In this document: in pieces, positions 10,330-21,892 of the stretch | Numbering within the stretch: position 1 is the first letter of the stretch | Layout of the letters: every line of letters begins with the position of its first letter | From: Panax quinquefolius | Lineage: Eukaryota; Streptophyta; Magnoliopsida; Apiales; Araliaceae | DNA length: 64,000 bases | Direction: 5' to 3' | Assembly: GCA_020205615.1 (NCBI GenBank) | Contig: CM035165.1 | Coordinates: 32,647,544-32,711,543, forward strand | Notes under the pieces: generated by a model | The model's input: the letters and a program-made list of their open reading frames with translations, nothing else | Told to the model about the DNA's origin: nothing | Database searches by the model: none | Translations under genes and position numbers: made by a program

Positions 10330-11190
10330 ACCTCCCTCCTTATGAAATTTCGTCCTCGAAATTGACGTGTCGCGTTCTGTGTTTTGAAAAGGTGAGGATA
10401 CCTCGCTTTCATTTTCGTTTCCAATTCCCAGGTCATTTCCTCTATAGCATGATTCCTCCACAAAACTTTAACTTTTGGTATAACCTTTGCGCGTAGGACA
10501 TGCTCCTTCCTATCCAAAATCTTGACAGGTACCTCCTCATACGTTAAGTCTTCTATTATCTCGTCCTGGTTTTCTAACTCAATAACGTGGTTCGGGTCTT
10601 TCACATATTTATTTAAGTACGATATGTGAAACACATTATGAACACGAGACATACTCGAGAATGGTAACGCAAGTCTATAGGCTACATTTCCTACTCGGTC
10701 AAGAATTTGAAATGGACCGATAAATCGTGGATTGAGCTTTCCTCTCTTCCCAAATCTTGTAACTCCCTTCCATGGAGCAACTCGCAACAATACATGATCC
10801 CCTACACTAAATTCCACGTCCTTTCGATGAAGATTCGCATAACTCTTTTGTCGATCTTGTGCCGCTTTGTATACGTTGTCGAATCATTAGTCATATCGTA
10901 TTAACTTTCGGGTCCCAACAATGTTGCTTCACCCACCTCATCCCAACATATTGAGAACGATATTTTGTCCATATAATGCTTCGAATGGAACCATGCCTAT
11001 ATTTGTTTAATAACTATTGTTGTATGAGAATTCCACCAATGGCAAGTACTTATCCCAACTTCCTTTGAAATCTAGGACACAGAGTTTTAATATATCTTCA
11101 AGAGTTTGAGTAGTCCTTTCTGATTGCCCATCCGTTTGAGGATGGTATGCCAAACTGAATCGTAAATTCGTGCCCATAGCTTTCTACAAA
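10330..11190 (-). pseudogene. E1 integrase C-terminal region and chromodomain-like end
   Basis: The clearest frame (10284-10817, minus) reads VGDHVLLRVAPWKGVTRFG, then NPRFIGPFQILDRVG, then the chromodomain-like VKVLWRNHAIEEMTWELE. This order is typical of chromodomain-carrying Ty3/gypsy integrases, where the end domain guides insertion into chromatin. The ORF shown runs on into the LTR because the true stop is lost by a frame change near the 3' end. Confidence 0.85.
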
Positions 11191-11201
11191 CTAACCCAAA
11201 A

Positions 11202-11790
11202 TCATGAAGTGAATCTTGGGTCACGATCTAAAACAATGGATACTGGCATGCCATGCAATCTCACAATCTCATTTACGTACATACGAGAAAGACGTTCAAG
11301 GGAATAAGTCTCTCGTATCGGTAAGAAATGAGTAGACTTGGTTAATCTATCAACAATAACCCAAATCGCATCTATGCCTTGAGAAACCCTGGGAAGATTA
11401 GTAATGAAATTCAGGGTAATGTGTTCCCACTTCCATTTCAAAATCTCAAGTGGTTGCAACGGACCCTTAGGTACAAGATGCTCCGCCTTTTACATCGTTA
11501 GCAAGTTAAACACATCGAGATAAACTACGCGATCTCTCTCCTCATATTGCTCCACCAAAATGTATGTTGAAGATCATAATACATTTTGGTACTCCCAGGA
11601 TGGATTGCAAATGGTGTATTGTGTGCCTCCATCATAATCTTGTTCTTCAAATCGTAGTCGTTAGGAACACAAAGTCTAGAGTGGACTCAAGTATTCCTTC
11701 TTCATCAATTCTCGCCCTAAGAATAGCTCCTTCTTGTACTTTCTTCTTACGATCGACTCCGGCCTGGGTGGCTTGAGCAACCTTAACTTT
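11202..11790 (-). pseudogene. E1 integrase core and zinc-binding N-terminal domain
   Basis: The frame 11202-11459 reads WKWEHITLNFITNLP, then IWVIVDRLTKSTHFLPI and VLDRDPRFTS, the gypsy integrase core. Upstream in sense (11460-11650) the zinc-binding region is readable in pieces (GSTKMY-like). In the core, the position I expect to be Asp after the ITM/L motif is Asn (LNF). Several frame changes break the gene. Confidence 0.8.
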
Positions 11791-12430
11791 TTCTATTAAA
11801 GTTGGCTCTACGTCGTATACTTGACATCATCGCACTCGTTCCGCGTGATATGATCTTCTACTCAACGCGTCGGCGGCTACCACGTTCGCTTTTCCAAGAT
11901 GGTATGGTTAGAATATGTGCCAAATGAGTCGCCTCTTGAGCTCTTGGAAAATCTTCTCGCATTCCTCGCCTCCATACTGAATTTTGTATCTTTTCAAGTC
12001 ACTAAGTTAATCGGAATAGCGATTCGAGAATATCCTTCAACGAATCTCCGATAATAACCAACTAAGCTTCTAAAAGCTACGTATTTCGATTCTCGACTTA
12101 GGTTGCTCTCAATCTGTGACTCATATCCCAATCTTGGATAAAGCGTCACAATGACACCTATCGCTTTACTATCGCATTTAATATGACGTCCCCTACAGAG
12201 AGTTCCGCTTAGGTGAATTCCACAAAGGAAGTCACAAAATAAAGGCTCGGTACCAAATTTATAGTTGAATTTTTAACTCCCCGAAGTTCAATAGAGCCAT
12301 TCGATATGAGATTTTAGAAATGAGTTTTGTCTGGGGTTCAAAGTCGATACAAAATTTAATATCGCTTTGGGAGTAAGCCAAGAAATTCTTCGAAAAATAC
12401 GCCGGAAAAAAATCAATAACAACAAGAATA
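11791..12430 (-). pseudogene. E1 collapsed RT/RNase H region with inserted 180-bp module
   Basis: Short remnants of the RNase H start (VGYYRRF-like, about 12000-12075) and of the RT start (about 12290-12430) flank a non-coding segment at 12100-12290 that also occurs at 26870-27030, 37165-37325 and, in part, 14305-14440. The catalytic RT core is absent. The same arrangement occurs in the second half of E3, so this is an inherited deletion form. Confidence 0.65.
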
Positions 12431-12434
12431 TTAT

Positions 12435-12930
12435 TCAAATCGACGTGTCTTTATTCAAATCCATAACATGGACTAAGAAAACTTGACATCCGTAATAAAC
12501 GAATGACTTCATGGCTTGATATGAAAATGTTTGACTACAATGGTTTGATTGCTTGAATTGAATAACAAAGTTGCTTAGGAATATGAAAACTAACAACCTT
12601 ACAAAAGCAATCAATTTGGCATGATGAGTAGTTAACCTTAAAATCACATCAAAAGCAAATATCTCTATAGAAATAAGGTTAACGGGTAATGTGATAGTGC
12701 CAACTGAATCAAGCAAGATTTATAAACGATTGGATGTGATGAAAGTTTCTCTAACTGAGTTTCCACAGATAGGTCAAAGTTTAATTTCTCCGTAGTCAAG
12801 TTCAAACGTTGAGCGCAAGTAAGAGAGATAAAAGAATGGGTAGAACCAATATCTAGTAAGGTATATACTTCGCAAGAATTTATAATTAACTAACCTGTAC
12901 TAACTTCGTTCGGGTTCCTTGTATTTTACC
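12435..12930 (-). pseudogene. E1 protease region
   Basis: The frame 12435-12716 carries VGTITLPVNLISIEIFAFDVI and a following LTTHHAKL stretch, as in gypsy aspartic proteases. The active-site sequence lies upstream near 12850-12870 and reads D-I-G-S-T rather than the usual D-T/S-G. Frames change between the active site and the flap. Confidence 0.75.
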
Positions 12931-14250
12931 TACCACGCGACAAACGCTTCTTCCCTAATCGTTGACTTTGACTTTTCTTCGGGATCTTTTGAGTCACCGT
13001 CCCATTAAACTAGGTTTCGCCATCGCATAATCTCGAGCGATATGTCCTTCCTTTCCACAAGTATAGCATACCTTAAACTGTTGTGGGCGCTTTGGTGATA
13101 TGTCCCTCTTTCCGCATTTGTAACATACGACCGGTGGTCGCTCTCCTCCCTTAAAACTAGTTGCTATAGGCGCCGACGTCTTCACATGGTCGTTGTTGAA
13201 TCTCCTCTTTTTAAAATCTCCTCCCAGCTCGCTTCTTCTATTTTCATGGCCACGATTACCACCAGAGTGGTTACCGCTTTTGTTCAGATTCTTCTTTCTC
13301 CGTGGTTATCGTTATTCGATGATCGCTATCTTGAGATGATCCTCGTTATGGTCCCTCGGTTGAACGTATTTCGTTATCTCGCTCTAACAACTGAGCCCTC
13401 GCTGACAACATCCGAATAGAGAGAAAATTTATGAGAAATGAGATACCGACGTATGTCGGGTTTCAAACCTCTCGAAACATCCGCCATCATCGCTCCTCAT
13501 TCTCCACCAAATGAGGTGCAAACTGATAACTCCGCTAACTTCGCCTCGATCGGGACACCGCCATGTTATTCTCGCTTAGTCTAATAAACTCTACTTCCTT
13601 CATACGACGAATACTTTCGTGGAAGTACTTGTCATTGAACTGCTTCAAACGCCTCCCACGACATCTTTGAGTGCAAATGGATGGGTACGCTTCACGATTC
13701 CCACCAATGAATCTGCCCGCCACGGAACATAAAGGTGGCGAATGGAACTTTCTGTTCTCTGTGCATCCCAAGACATCGAATATCTTGGTAATTTGTTTGA
13801 CCCACGTCTCCGCCTTTAATCGGATCCGGCTTTCCCAGCACTCGTGGTCCCAACTCTTTGAATCGCTTGGCATTTGTGACCACTCGTGAATTGCTATCAT
13901 TTCCTCCTCAGATTTTGAACACGAGTCTCCTCGTCTCGATTTTGCATGAACCGCAAAAAGCTTCTAAACATCCCTCGCTCATCATCTCGCCAGGTGGTGT
14001 TGTTCACAGGAGGAACATTGCCACGACTGTTGCTGACGCTCTCCTCGTTGGTGAGTACAGGCATCTCCACGGTCTCATTTACTCCATCAATATTCTCGAT
14101 CGACATTCTCAAATACCGCCATAAAATAAGGGTTAATTAAGGAAATCAATATATCACATAATATCCCTATATATCGACCAACTAACAAATAAGCTTTAGG
14201 TAGGACACACTAAATGTAAGGATTTACTCGCTCTCCCTCCTAGTTTTATT
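12931..14250 (-). pseudogene. E1 gag with two CCHC zinc knuckles
   Basis: At 12994-13185 (minus) two knuckle-like motifs are visible: CYKCGKRDIS, damaged, and the intact CYTCGKEGHIARD. Upstream in sense (13500-14112) are capsid pieces such as WVKQITKIFDVLGCTE and RGGQIHWWES in different frames. The probable start codon is near 14112 (MRMSIENIDG). Gag packages RNA. Frames shift at least four times. Confidence 0.8.
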
Positions 14251-14282
14251 CCCCGATCTCCGCCAGAGATCATATCCCTAAG

Positions 14283-14457
14283 CTCGATACCAATCCGCGA
14301 CTCGGACACCAACTTGTGTCAAGACCTCACATTGATACCTATCGGTTTGCCACCGCAGAATCAAGGTCCCCTACGGAGAGTCCGGCTTTGCATCCCCATC
14401 AACAGAAGTCACCAACAGGTAGGCTCGGGGCTCTTTACTTATAGCTCGATACCAACC
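14283..14457 (-). other. E1 duplicated tRNA-iMet-type primer sites flanking a 150-bp module
   Basis: The minus strand has TTGGTATCGAGC twice: next to the LTR (14443-14455) and about 160 bp downstream in sense (14283-14294). It resembles the initiator-Met primer site TGGTATCAGAGC. Between them lies a segment related to that at 26870-27030 and 37165-37325. E3 and E4 have a single site. Confidence 0.65.
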
Positions 14458-17264
14458 GTGACGCCCAAAATAGATATACACAACACCCATTCTCGAGTCG
14501 CCAAATACATGGTATGTAAAACAACTACAACTTTATTATTACAACAAGAAATCGTGAGTTTGAATACAAATATTATCTTCTGCATAATATCTATACTCAA
14601 ATAAATCCTCATCACATTATTGATTCATTATTTTACAAAAATGGTGAGGACTACTAAACAACTCTCTCTAGAATCTTCATTCCATACCCCGACTAAGACT
14701 TCGCTACATTCTCGCCTCTCCCGAGAAGAAAAATGGAACAACAAGGAAAAGGGTGAGCTCAACTAGCCCAAAGAAAGAATATTATGACTAAGATAATATA
14801 CAACAAATTATCGTTAGTCTTCAACAGGAAAAAATCGATAGAATCACAATAGACAACAAGTTTCAGATCAATATTCAGCAATGAAATAATAATTCATAGA
14901 AGAGTTACGTAGAGAATGAAATCTACTATAATCTATGAATTTAATAAATCCATCGTCAATATTTTATCCTCAGTAACATCAATCAATATACATCCGAATC
15001 AAATATTCATCTTTGCACTACAGCCAAAGATATTCATCAATTAGTCATGTTCATTTAAACACTGCTCATCTTTGCACTACGTGCCAAAGATATTAATCAA
15101 TCTGGCCATGTTCATCTCAACACCTATTCATCTTTGCACTACAGCCAAAGATATTCTTCAGAAATCATTCATCTTTGCACTACAGCCAAAGATATTCAAT
15201 AATATCATCATTTAAGACCGAGGATGATGAAAATATTTTTTAAAGAAACGAATCCAAAGGAAACAAAATGACAAGGATTAAGGATTAAGGATTCGTACTT
15301 GGTTTTATCCACGCCCAAAATACCTCAAAAATAATCATAGTGGTGTAAAATTCAAGAATGATCAAAACATGGATACAATCGAAGTTAGTATCCGTATATA
15401 GATATTTTGAACAAAAAGAAGAAATTTTATTTTTCTGAATAATAGTGTCAGATATCGTGAATAAAGGCAGAGTATACGTGAATAGTAACTCCGACACCAA
15501 AAGATAGAAATTCCACAAAAAACATCTTCACGCTTCATGAATAGTACTTTCGTGAATAGTAACTCGTGAATAAGAACTCGCTGAATAAGAATCGTGAATA
15601 AGAACTCATGAATAAGAACTCGTGAATAGTAACCCCGATATGAAAAAATTCTAAATTTGATAAAACTTCAGATCAACATTTCAAAGATAATGATATTGAA
15701 GAAATAATATCATTACAAAAAAATAATATCCCTTACCTCGAAAGATCAAGATTTACAAATTAGAATCTACCGGTATAGTCTTTGAAGGAACTTGCACCGC
15801 CTAGCAATACTCAAAGTATACTCAAAATACTCACAAGAATACGCTCAAAATATCGAGAGAAATAGAGAAAACTTCAGTTTACGGTGTGATTTTCAATTCT
15901 AACCTAAGACCCTATTTATAGGAAAATGCTTAGAACACCAAAGCGAAAAATTTAATATAATATTAATATAATTATACAAATTTTCCTTAGCCCACCTTTT
16001 GGTCAAAACACCAGCCACACATGTTAATGATGTCCAAAAAAATACAAAAACGTTTTTCTTAACAAAAATAATTTAAACTCCCAAAAACAATTATTTTGAG
16101 CTTCCTAACTTCAATAATTCATAATAAATAGCCCTTTTATCAGAAAATTCGAATCTCATGAGTTTTTATAGGAAATTCAATTCTCTACAACTTTGCAGAA
16201 GAAAGTTTTTCCAAATTCCAAACAAAAATCGACCGAAATCCACAAACAAGCGATTTTACAAAGCTATAATCAAATTTCTATTAATAATCAGTCCACCAAC
16301 ACACAAAACATGTGTTAAACATTTTATGCCACAAAATACTCTTCCTCCTCATATACTCATATATCCCACATTCATTGTAAAATATCACCGTTAATATATT
16401 ATTAAAATAATATATTTAAATGAATTATTTTATCGTAAAAAGATAAAATATTAATTTTCAACAATTGTCATTTTAAAATTTTCTCCATCTATATCCACAT
16501 AAAATCAATATTTTCCACATCATATAAATCAATAATTAATTATTCACAAATAATATTACGTAATCACAATATTGACAACCAGCGGCTTCCTGTGAAAGAG
16601 GGGCTTTCCAATAAGAATTTTTTCTTCTTGGCGCCGCAATTAGATGACAAACCTCTCCTTAGATGAAACTTCTAGACATTGCCAATAATGTTATCTAATA
16701 ATATTATTCAGATAATATGAATTATTGCTTCGATAATGAAAGATACTTGTGTAATGACAATTATTGAAACAACAAAGAATATAAAATATCAACGCAAAGA
16801 ATTATTAACTCAATAAAATATCGAATAAAGAATTCATCAGTAACCATTATTGAGTAGTGCCTTTCACGTAAGAATCAATAATTGGTGCAATCACGCAGTG
16901 CTACCTTGCTCAACAACGCCAGACATTAGTGTGTTTTAACCACCGGGTATTCCAACAAGATAATCTGCAACAACTACGCCAAGTTATTTAAAAACAACTT
17001 ATATTTGTCGTTTTCTTCATCCAATCGCTTTTTCATTATGGGGCCCACACATGGTCATACTGTCGCATTTAATATTCCCCGACAAGCATTTAATATTCCA
17101 CGACCAAACGAATATTCCCCGACAACAATGAATATTTTATAACCACTTGCTTATTTTGAAATATTTATGTATTTAACCCTTAACTATCCACATTAATCAA
17201 ATCAACCCTTACTATTTCAAAATAAAGGAAATTCCTTTTTATTTAAAAATTTCGGGGTCTTACA
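14458..17264 (-). repeat. E1 5' LTR (2.8 kb)
   Basis: Pairs with 7521-10329. It ends in sense at GGGCGTCAC next to the primer site. It contains the TATA box at 15911-15922 (complement), the hairpin array at about 15006-15200, TACTATTCAC repeats at 15470-15640 and GAATATT arrays at 17065-17135. Confidence 0.92.
15911..15922 (-). promoter_or_regulatory. TATA box of the E1 5' LTR
   Basis: The sense strand reads CCTATAAATAGG. The same word occurs at the matching place in the other LTRs (8971, 23248, 40455, 43792, 47184 as GCTATAAATAGG, 60600), followed about 20 bp later by GAATTGAAAATCACACC. Confidence 0.8.
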
Positions 17265-19430
17265 TGAGTTCTTCAGGAGTACCTACAAAATTCAAATCAT
17301 CCACATATACAACAATGATGGAAAAACCACTTTGTGATATCTTAATAAAAACACATGGACATACATGATCATTTATATATCCATCTTTTATTAAATAATC
17401 ACTAAGTCGATTATACCACATATGACCAGACTATTTCAATCCATATAATGAGCGTTGAAACTCGATTGAATATATGTGACGTGGCTTTTATGATTCAGCC
17501 ATTTTCAATCCTTCAGGGATTCTCATCTAAATCTCACTTCAAGTGAGCCATATAGGTATGCTGTTACAACATCCATCAGATGTGTTTTCAAACCTTCCAT
17601 GGTTGTCATACCTATCAGAAAGCAAAAAGTGACTCCATCCATTACGTACTGGAGAGTCTGTATCCTAATAATCAATATCAGATTTTTGTGAAAAACCCTT
17701 GAGCTACAAGTCGGGCTTTATATCTCACAATTTCATTTTTTTTTCATTTTGCTTTCGTCTGAAATACCCATTTGTTTCAACCGGATTACACCCAGTGGTG
17801 TTTGAACCATCGGTCCAAATATATACTTCTCTTTTCAATAGAGATTTTATTTCCAATCGGGATTACACCCAATGTTTGAACCATCGTCCAAATATACTTC
17901 TTTTCAATAGAGATTGTAGCTCAGTTTGAATAACATCTTTATATTTTGGCCAATCTTTTCTTTTCCCGACATTCTTCCACGTTTTGTGGTTCGTGATCCG
18001 TCGTGAATCAAAGTAATATCTTATGCTATAAAGAAAGCAAATATATCGTCAATCATGACTTTGCTTCGATCTCATATATTTCTCATCATGTACATAATTT
18101 ATTGAGATCTCTTGGTGTTCATCTCTTATCCCTTTACTGAGATTTTGAACCTTTTTTGGGGCTATTCTCACTCTTGGAATATGTGCTTCTTCTCGAGCGA
18201 TTTGTACCTCTTCTGGGGTTATTCCCACTCTTGGAATATGTGCTGCTTCTGGAGCGGTTTGTACCTCTTCTGAGGTTATTCCCACTCTTGGAATACGTGC
18301 TTCTTCTGGAGCGGGTATTCTTTCTGGGATTCCCTTATTTGCTTTTGATTATCGTGGTACAGTGTCTTTTGCACCAACTTGTCTTTCCACACTTCTGGTG
18401 TGGTTTAGATTCTTCTATTACCTTATTTGTCAATTCTTCAGGAATCGATTTTTCAATAGGTATTTCTATCTCTGCTGGAGTATTCATTGCAGGTGTATAT
18501 GATTTTATCATTTTTCTAGCATCATTAAATGCATCTGGCATTTGATTTGCAATATTTTATAAATAAATAATTCTTTGAACTTTAATTTCACATTGTCCTG
18601 TACGAGGATCAAGTGAATTTAATTCTGATGCATTCCATGATATGTCAGAGGATTTTTATTTAAAACTTTCCTTTCTCCTAATGGTGGAAATACAGATTCA
18701 TCAAAAATAACAATCTACATAACATGTAGTAAAAACATATCCAGTTAAAGGCTCAAGAATCTGATAACAGAAGGAGAATCAAAACCAACATAAATACCTA
18801 TTTTTCGTTGGGCTCCCATTTTAGTTCTTTGTGGAGGTGCAATTAGAACATATAATGCACTTCTAAAAACTCGAAAGTGTGATATGTTGGGTATCTATCC
18901 AAGAACTAACTGTAGAGGAGAAAATTTATGAAGAGTCGTTGGTCTTACTCGAATGATGACTTCAGCATGAAGAATTACATGACCCCAAACTGAGGTAGGT
19001 AAGTTAGCCCTTAACATCAATGGGCGTGCAATTAGTTGAAGTATCTATTAAAAACCAGTAAATATCGAAATGGAACAGACAATGGGTGAAGGGGTCCACA
19101 AATGTCTCCTTAAATTCTCTCTAGGAATTTTGGGGCTTCTTTATAAACTTTTACTGGTGATGGTCGAACAATTAACTTTCCTCGAGAACACGCAGCACAA
19201 GGAAATTCACTACTTGGAAAAATCTTCTTATTTTTGAGAGGATGACCAAAAGAATTTTCAATAATACGACACATCATAGAAGTACCTGGATGACCGAGTC
19301 TTTCATGCCAAAGTATAAAGGATTTGGGATCTATGATTTTTGGAATCATAAGAGTAGGAGACTCAATTGCTCTAATTTTCATAGTATATAATCCAGAAGA
19401 AATTTAATGAAGTTTTTCTATGATATTCTA
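17265..19430 (-). pseudogene. C1 pol, middle part: GAG-pre-integrase, integrase, RT
   Basis: In sense order: GAG-pre-integrase with FILWHERLGHPGTSMMCRII (19110-19382), an integrase core and its C-terminal part (about 19100-18640), a linker with a 57-bp repeat, then RT up to the break by E1. The RT catalytic motif YVDD is readable at about 17289-17312, followed by NFVGTPEEL just before the E1 duplication. A 75-bp tandem duplication sits near 17800-17920. Frames shift repeatedly. Removing E1 joins this block in frame to the one ending at 7520. Confidence 0.87.
18152..18320 (-). repeat. 57-bp in-frame repeat in the C1 integrase-RT linker
   Basis: About three copies of a 57-bp unit encode a 19-residue repeat of the form IPRVGITPEEVQIAREEAH (frame 18049-18285, minus). 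The unit keeps the frame. Linkers here are usually variable in copia elements. Confidence 0.85.
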
Positions 19431-21891
19431 TGTGACGCCCCCAAAATTAGGTATACATCACCCATCTTAGGTCGCCACTTACATGGTACAGAATTTAAAT
19501 ACAACTTACTAACATAACTGTTGTGTACAATACGACATAAACTGTGAGTTTAAATACAAATATCGTCTACTAGATATTATACAAACTCAAAAAGGAGTCC
19601 TCATTACAATTATTATCACACTATTTCACAGAATAGTGAGGACTACTAATGCTATCTTCGTGACCATCACTGCTTTCCTCGACTCGTCCCAAATATATTC
19701 TCATTTCACGAGAGAATAAAGAAAGAAAGGGTGAGCTCAACCAAATTTCAAAGAAGAAATATTATGACTAAGATAATGCGAATAAATTATCAATAGTCTT
19801 CAACAATGTTAAACCGATAAAATACAATAGACAACCAGCTTTAATTGCATGCTGAATATGCAATCCATTAAAAGAGTCAAGTAGAAAATAAAGTCTACTA
19901 TCTTTTAGGTTTTAAAAGGTTTTTCATCATCTGTTATAAATTTGAGACTCGGCTTTTAATAAATATTCCACATCATCGAATCACCCCGCACAACCAACGC
20001 CAAGGATATTCTTTAAGATATCACGACCACAATTATTCATGCACTACGGGCCAAGAATATTTGTGTATTCATTAATGGTCATGATCATGCCAAAATCGTC
20101 CATCAATGCACTACTACTAATCGAGAATTTTTACCACATCATTTGTAACATTACTACCAATGATTACACCAATAGTCTCTGTCATAATCATACCAAGTCC
20201 ATCTATGCACTACTGTGCCCACGATGACTTTAAAAAATATAAACATGAGGATGATGACAATGATATAAGAATTCAATAAAACAAGTTCAAGAATTATTTT
20301 ATCCGGAATTATTAACGTCCAAATTGTCAACACGATAATCTTTGTTTTGTAGAGTAAAATTCAAGAATGATCGTAAGAATATTTCCATGAAAAGATATCT
20401 TTGGATGAAACGCAAATATCAAGGATATTCTACTAATTTCATGGAGTATAGAAGTCAAAGTTTTAACCAACCGGGTATAATAAAGAATGGAATAACAAAA
20501 GAAATTACCATGCATGCGGTGCTTGCATGAGACAAAGTTATTACAATGTAATAATAATAACGGAACCAAGTCGTAAAATTCACAATCGATGATGTTCCAA
20601 TGTAATAATAAAGATGGAACTGCATCCGGTAAAAACACACGACAGGATATTCCAATGAATGATAAAGATTTTAACCAGTCCTGTAAACACACGCATGGTG
20701 ATATTCCAACAGAATAATAAAGATTTTAACCAGTCCTGTAAAACACATGCATGTGATGTTCCAATGTAATAATAATAAAGACGGAACCCGAGTCCTGTAA
20801 AACACACACGCATGTGATGTTCCAATGTAATAATAGAAGAATGTCACCAAGTATAGGGTAAACCACGTATACAAAAGTTATTCCAATGTAATAATAAGCA
20901 ATGGAATAACAACAGCTTCTCTTCATGAATAAGAAAGAATAACACCCTTACTTTTGGTAGGAGATTGAATATCTTTAAGAAGTAGTAACAAAATACTCTT
21001 TCTTCTTTCTCTCTTATTCTCTCTATACTTTCTCTCTCTATAGCTTGAATGAATTAAGTGAAAAATAATGAAGCATTAGGCCTCTATTTATAGAAGATTT
21101 CTAGCTTAGCACCTGCCGTGTGAAAAGGCAAGTGGCTTGACGACTGATGATGTGAAAAGAAAAGTGGTTTGACGTCTGGTAAAGGTAATTACTATTGACG
21201 AAGGTAATTACTATTCACAAAGGTAATTACTATTAACGAAGGTAATTACTATTCACAAGGGTAATTACTATTAACGAAGGTAATTACTATCGATTTAAGG
21301 TAAATACTATTGACGAAGGTAATTACTATTCACAAAGGTAATTACTATTAACGAAGAGACTCTTAGATGATGACATATGAGCCCCCCATAAAATAATCAA
21401 ACTTACCACAAATCATTTTATTTTTAATCGATACATATTTAATCTTTCAACAATTATTAATCATTTATAACTTATCGCCTCAATTATTGATTTAATACTA
21501 TAACATATTATACGATTGATCTTGTGACAATAATTGAATCAATAATATAAGAGATATGATGCAAAGAATTATCGTAGTAATAATTAAGCATAAATGGAAG
21601 TGACTTCTCACGTAAGCATCAATAATCAATCTGGTGTATACTACGTCTACGCCAGTATTATCAGATTTTACCATCGGGTAGTTCAATGCTTTAAAAGATA
21701 ACACCTCCGCCGTTATTTTTATAAAATATTTTTGTCGCTTTTTCAATCCGACAATAATTACATTAGGGGTCCACCAATGATTGAGTAGTTGTATTTAATA
21801 TTCCTAACAAAAGAATATTCCCCACCAAACGAATATTTTATAACAACTTGCATACTTTGCAAAATTTATAAATATTACCCACAACTATAAG
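19431..21891 (-). repeat. E2 3' LTR, larger part
   Basis: Starts TGTGACGCCCCC on the plus strand (sense end GGGGGCGTCACA). It contains hairpins at about 19980-20260, the leader-repeat module at 20560-20910, a TATA word near 21090 (sense TATAAATAG) and, upstream of it, nine or so copies of a 20-bp GGTAATTACTATTCAC repeat (21183-21355). It is interrupted by E3 after ATAAC (read here as ATAAG). Confidence 0.9.
21183..21355. repeat. Promoter-proximal 20-bp repeats of the E2 LTR
   Basis: Alternating units GGTAATTACTATTGACGAA, GGTAATTACTATTCACAAA and GGTAATTACTATTAACGAA. They lie 90-260 bp upstream of the LTR TATA in sense. The same array is at 55285-55455 in the other E2 LTR. Confidence 0.85.
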
Positions 21892-21892
21892 C

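Larger units (their letters stand above)
7521..17264 (-). mobile_element. E1: Ty3/gypsy chromodomain element, non-autonomous deletion form
   Basis: Flanked by a perfect TGAGT duplication (7516-7520 and 17265-17269) inside the RT region of C1. The two 2.8-kb LTRs are nearly identical outside C/G-containing trinucleotides. The internal part is only about 4.1 kb. It holds gag, zinc knuckles, protease, a stump of RT, a shortened RNase H region, integrase and a chromodomain-like end. It lacks the RT core, so it would need enzymes from another element. Confidence 0.9.

Noticed and set aside
10284..10364. Extra C-terminal tail on the E1 chromodomain frame
   Set aside because: It runs through the purine tract into the LTR and results from a frame change, not from a real extension.
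18156..18545. 129-codon plus-strand ORF with LLERFVPLL repeats
   Set aside because: Shadow of the repeated C1 pol linker on the opposite strand; the minus frame fits the copia order.
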